A DNA stretch of 42,143 nt from CAZFHL01 sp964519145 (GTDB lineage Bacteria > Patescibacteriota > Minisyncoccia > Phycocordibacterales > WO2-35-19): positions 1-42,143 of the forward strand of contig CAZFHL010000003.1 of assembly GCA_964519145.1 (NCBI GenBank). Direction: 5' to 3'. The notes beneath the pieces are model-generated. The model had not been told where the DNA came from and did no database searches. It saw only the letters and a program-made list of their open reading frames with translations. Shown here one piece after another: positions 38,852 to 42,143 of the stretch (its first letter is position 1; each line of letters begins with the position of its first letter). The position numbers and the translations under genes are program-made.

Positions 38852-40510
38852 ATGAATATATTTTACAAATATAAAGATTATCTACTTTTTTTATTTATTG
38901 TATTGGTATTTCTAACCATAAGATTTATAAATATAGATACACCGTATCATCAAGATGAGTATAAATGGCCTTTATATGCTGAAAAAATAGTCTATAAGCC
39001 TGGTTCAGTTCCACATCCACCTCTTACAGAATTTATTTATCAAAAAACAGGTGATATATTTGGTCTAGACAGTTTTCGTATAACACCTTTAATTTTTAGT
39101 CTTTGTAATTTATTTTTGTTGTTTATTGTATCTAAAAGACGATATGGTAAAAAAAATGCTTTTATAATATCTTCAATATTTGCAATATCTTTTTTTAGCG
39201 TACTTTCATCTTTAATGATAGATACAGATGGTGCGATTTTGCCTTTTTTCTTTTTACTTTCTTTATGGTTTTATGATTCTTTTAAATTAGAAAAAAATAA
39301 GTCTATAAATTTATTTTTAATGATTGTCTCTATAGTTTTGGGTATTTTAGTTAAAATGAGTTTTGTTCTGGTAATAATTGCTATTTTTATAGATTTTATT
39401 TTAGATAAAAAAGAAAATATTGATAAAAAAAGTTTATTAAAATATTTAAGTCTAATATTAGGATTTTCATTTTTCGTTTTGATTCTTTTGTTCGTAGCCC
39501 AATATGTTTTTGATGGGTTTAGTTTAATAAAAGGCTTTAAATATTGGGAGACATTCATGAAAGGTTTTAGTGATAGAAATTTTTTACAAACATCAATTCA
39601 ATTTATAAAAGCAGTCTTTTACTTATCACCATTTCTGTTTTTTGGTTTTCTTATTTCTATTTTTATAAAAGCAAAAGAAGTAAGGATTTTTTATATATTT
39701 ATAATTTCTGGTTTGATATTTTATTTAATACTTTTTGATTTTTCAATAGGGGCATTAGATAGATATTTATCTTTTTTAGTAATACCTTTGTCTGTTATAA
39801 CAGGTCTTTTATTTTCAAAAATAATGTCTGATTATAATAACAAAATAAATAAAAAATATTTGCTTTCTTTTTTCATTGTTATAATTTTTATATTTCTATT
39901 TCAATTTATATATCACTATACACCACCTCTTCATCCCAAAATAGAATGGATAAGCAGGGCATTATCTTTTAAATGGAATTTTCTATATACATTTAGTGGA
40001 GGTTCTGGACCGCTGCCTTTTTATATATCTTTTGGATTTATAGCTTTTTCCTATATATTTGGTACATTGCTTTCCATATCATTCATTTTCTTAAAAGATA
40101 AAAGAAGAGAAATTTTAATTGGACTGATTTTCTTAGGTCTGGTCTATAATTTAACTTTTATAGAAGAATTTACATTTGGTTTTATAAATGGATCATCTAA
40201 AAAAATGGCGAAAGAAGGTATAAATTTTATAAGAGACAATAAGGATATAAAAAATGTTTTGGTCTATAATGATAACGGTGGTTGGGAAATAAGAAGAATG
40301 GGTAAATATACAAGAAGAATATATGCTGTACCAGAATTTGAAAAATCATATAAACAAATTTTTTCTGAATTTCATGGGCATATATTATCCCTAGATATTC
40401 CAAAAGTTTCAGAAAATAATTTTTATAATTTATATTTGAAAAAATGTAAAAATATTTATTCTAATAAAGATAAATATATCTCACTTAATATCTATGAATG
40501 TCTAAAGTGA
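38852..40510 (+). CDS. GT-C membrane glycosyltransferase (GT39/ArnT-like)
   Basis: 552 aa with about eleven membrane helices in the first 430 residues. The first loop has NIDTPYHQDEYKWPLYAEKI with the acidic DE pair, then PGSVPHPPLTEFIYQ, like the D/E-E and HPPL motifs of PMT/ArnT enzymes that take sugar from a polyprenyl phosphate. The C-terminal ~100 residues are soluble and probably outside (NVLVYNDNGGWEIRRMGKYT). The acceptor could be protein or glycan. It starts 3 bases after the SDR gene. Confidence 0.82.
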   Translation: MNIFYKYKDYLLFLFIVLVFLTIRFINIDTPYHQDEYKWPLYAEKIVYKPGSVPHPPLTEFIYQKTGDIFGLDSFRITPLIFSLCNLFLLFIVSKRRYGKKNAFIISSIFAISFFSVLSSLMIDTDGAILPFFFLLSLWFYDSFKLEKNKSINLFLMIVSIVLGILVKMSFVLVIIAIFIDFILDKKENIDKKSLLKYLSLILGFSFFVLILLFVAQYVFDGFSLIKGFKYWETFMKGFSDRNFLQTSIQFIKAVFYLSPFLFFGFLISIFIKAKEVRIFYIFIISGLIFYLILFDFSIGALDRYLSFLVIPLSVITGLLFSKIMSDYNNKINKKYLLSFFIVIIFIFLFQFIYHYTPPLHPKIEWISRALSFKWNFLYTFSGGSGPLPFYISFGFIAFSYIFGTLLSISFIFLKDKRREILIGLIFLGLVYNLTFIEEFTFGFINGSSKKMAKEGINFIRDNKDIKNVLVYNDNGGWEIRRMGKYTRRIYAVPEFEKSYKQIFSEFHGHILSLDIPKVSENNFYNLYLKKCKNIYSNKDKYISLNIYECLK

Positions 40511-40518
40511 TTTAAAAT

Positions 40519-41607
40519 ATGGATAATCATATTAAAAAAATAATAGTGATAATAAACAATATGGGTATTGGTGGAGCAGAACATCATGTATTAGATTGGA
40601 TAAATGAGGTTTATAAAAGAGGTATAGATGTTTATTTGATTACTTTAGCGCCTGAACCAAATAATTCATTTTTAGATAGAATAAATCTTTCAAAAGAAAA
40701 ACATTTTATGGTTAGAGTGGCAAAACCGCATCACTTTAAGGATATTTGGAAACTTAGAAATATTATCAAAAATATAAATCCAGATATTTTGATTACTCAT
40801 TCTTGGTATGCAAATACTATAGGAAGAGTTGCTGGATTTTTAGCTAGGGTTTCAAATATTATATCTGTTGAACATAATATAAATATAGAGAAAAGTTGGA
40901 AACAAAAAATGGCTGATTTCATACTTCAATTTGTTTCGAATAAAATTGTAGCAGTTTCTTATACAGTAAAAAAATCACTTGTAAGATATTTTATATTAAA
41001 AAATAAAATTGTTGTTATCTATGTTTCTATTGATCTCAATAAACTTAAAATAACAGCTGACTACGATGTTAGAGAAAAATATGGTTTACCAAAAAACGAG
41101 TTTATATTTTTATTTGCAGGAAGCTTAACTTTTCAAAAAAACGTTTTCAATATTATAAAAGCTTTTCATAAGACAAATAGGGGAATTTTGGTTATTGTTG
41201 GGCTAGGTAGGGATTTAAAAGCTTTAAAAATTTTAGTTGAAGAACTTAATATTCAGAATAAAGTTTTTTTTATTGGAGTTATACATGATTTGCATTTATT
41301 GATGAAGTGTTCAAATGCTTTCATTTTTACTACAAGATGGGAGGGTTTAGGTCTTGTTGTCGCTGAAGCTATACTCTCATCTTTGGCACCTATTATTTCG
41401 AAAAATACAGCTTGTGAAGAAATGGTCTCTCATATGCACAATGGTTTGGTTGTAGAAAATTGTTTAGATATAGATCAAATTGCAAATGCGATGATTAAGA
41501 TTCATGATGATGTTGATTTGAGGAATAAATTGGTATCAAATTGTGGTAAAATTTGTTTTGATATTAGTATAGAAAATAATGTTAATCAATTTTTAAAATT
41601 AAAATGA
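40519..41607 (+). CDS. GT4 family glycosyltransferase
   Basis: 362 aa. Acceptor domain IINNMGIGGAEHHVLDWINE (GGAE motif), ILITHSWYANTIGRVAGF and VEHNI. Donor domain FLFAGSLTFQKNVFNIIKAF, VGLGRDLKALKIL, FFIGVIHDLHLLMKCSNAFI and EX7E in WEGLGLVVAEAILSSLAPII followed by the Glu of CEEM. Its stop overlaps the next ATG (ATGA). Confidence 0.88.
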   Translation: MDNHIKKIIVIINNMGIGGAEHHVLDWINEVYKRGIDVYLITLAPEPNNSFLDRINLSKEKHFMVRVAKPHHFKDIWKLRNIIKNINPDILITHSWYANTIGRVAGFLARVSNIISVEHNINIEKSWKQKMADFILQFVSNKIVAVSYTVKKSLVRYFILKNKIVVIYVSIDLNKLKITADYDVREKYGLPKNEFIFLFAGSLTFQKNVFNIIKAFHKTNRGILVIVGLGRDLKALKILVEELNIQNKVFFIGVIHDLHLLMKCSNAFIFTTRWEGLGLVVAEAILSSLAPIISKNTACEEMVSHMHNGLVVENCLDIDQIANAMIKIHDDVDLRNKLVSNCGKICFDISIENNVNQFLKLK

Positions 41608-42143
41608 AACCAGTTTGTTATATTTGTAAATCATCCTCTTATTTTTTAATGAACAAAGATGATTTTGATTTGTATGAATGTAGTGAGTGTAAATTAGTTT
41701 TTGTTTATCCGCAACCAGAATATAATACATTATCAAATTCGCTCTATTCCTATGAATCAGGATACCAATCTAATAGAGCAAATGAAGATTTAAGTAAAAA
41801 TAAAGAACTAGAGAGGATGAATTTTGTTTTAGACTTTTTTCAAAGTATAAAAAAAGATGGAAAAATGCTTGATGTTGGGTGTGGTAATGGTCAGACTTTA
41901 TTTTGGGCAAAAAAAAGAGGTTTGATGCCTTTTGGGGTAGAGGTGAATAAAAGAACTGCTGATAGTGCTATTTCAAATGGTCTTAATGTTTTTAATGGGT
42001 TTTTGAAAGATGCTCCATATCAAGATAATACTTTTGATTTTATATTTTTAGGTGAGATAATTGAACATCTAGATGAGCCTAGAAAATTTCTTGAAAAATC
42101 TAGGTATTTACTAAAAGAAAATGGTCTTGTTCCAATAACTACC
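41604..42143 (+). CDS. Class I SAM-dependent methyltransferase with zinc-ribbon N-terminus (partial)
   Basis: The last 540 bases of the window give 180 codons with no stop. The N-terminus has two Cys pairs (CYICKS and CSECKL) for a zinc ribbon. Then the SAM-binding motif LDVGCGNGQTLFWAKKRGL, VEVNKRT at motif II, and FDFIFLGEIIEHLDEPRKFL, a typical methyltransferase block. Related proteins methylate sugars in surface glycans. Its coupling to the GT4 gene by ATGA supports that role. The right end lies outside the window. Confidence 0.85.
   Translation, partial: MKPVCYICKSSSYFLMNKDDFDLYECSECKLVFVYPQPEYNTLSNSLYSYESGYQSNRANEDLSKNKELERMNFVLDFFQSIKKDGKMLDVGCGNGQTLFWAKKRGLMPFGVEVNKRTADSAISNGLNVFNGFLKDAPYQDNTFDFIFLGEIIEHLDEPRKFLEKSRYLLKENGLVPITT

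Overview
The window looks like a piece of a Patescibacteria (Candidate Phyla Radiation) chromosome, probably Parcubacteria-like. The reasons are strongly AT-rich DNA, TGA used as a stop (standard code, not the TGA=Gly code of Gracilibacteria), a small-genome gene style, a 23S rRNA gene packed with introns, a solitary VirD4-like ATPase and a long cell-surface glycosylation block. This taxonomic call is inference; no 16S rRNA gene is present.

Layout. 1-2665: tail of ribosomal protein L7/L12, a winged-helix regulator, a GC-rich orphan gene with its own promoter, leader and terminator, and an MscS-type membrane protein. 2714-9586: an rRNA unit with 23S and 5S but no 16S upstream. The 23S gene spans about 6.15 kb. 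It carries four group I introns, at E. coli positions L1931, L1951, L2262 and L2593. It also carries an AT-rich hairpin insertion in domain I, a 286-nt intervening sequence in helix 25, and an intervening sequence in helix 45 that contains three complete tRNA genes (Leu-UAA, a CAU tRNA that is probably Ile2, and Ile-GAU) enclosed by a 20-bp perfect duplex. Removing all of these leaves about 2.9 kb, the normal size of a bacterial 23S rRNA. Two of the introns carry related antisense cassettes in the P6 loop. Each cassette has a sigma70-type promoter, a micro-ORF for a one-helix membrane peptide and a terminator-like hairpin.

9724-20048: a small coiled-coil protein, a VWA-domain surface protein, RodA/FtsW, a glycosyltransferase, a minus-strand folK-folB operon with a putative 2OG-Fe(II) oxygenase, a TrmB-type regulator, a sugar-phosphate transferase that starts glycan assembly, and SecD-SecF. 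20067-27071: palindromic repeats, an unknown protein, a second GC-rich orphan gene with a strong promoter and terminator, a DUF4015-type glycoside-hydrolase-like protein and the VirD4/TraD-like ATPase.

27072-42143: a glycan biosynthesis locus with five GT4 enzymes (one fused to a GtrA-type membrane domain), a GT2 polyprenyl-phosphate glycosyltransferase, two GT-C membrane transferases (one AftB-like), a HAD phosphatase fused to a decaprenyl-phosphate phosphoribosyltransferase-like UbiA protein, two SDR epimerases and a methyltransferase cut by the window end. A convergent ADP-ribosylglycohydrolase gene sits inside. Together these can make polyprenyl-linked sugars, possibly pentofuranose, flip them across the membrane and attach them outside.

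Two start classes coexist. At least seven genes have a -10 box ending 5-8 bases before the ATG, which suggests leaderless mRNAs. Others have clear Shine-Dalgarno sites. The most unusual object is the 23S gene with nested tRNAs and antisense micro-gene cassettes.
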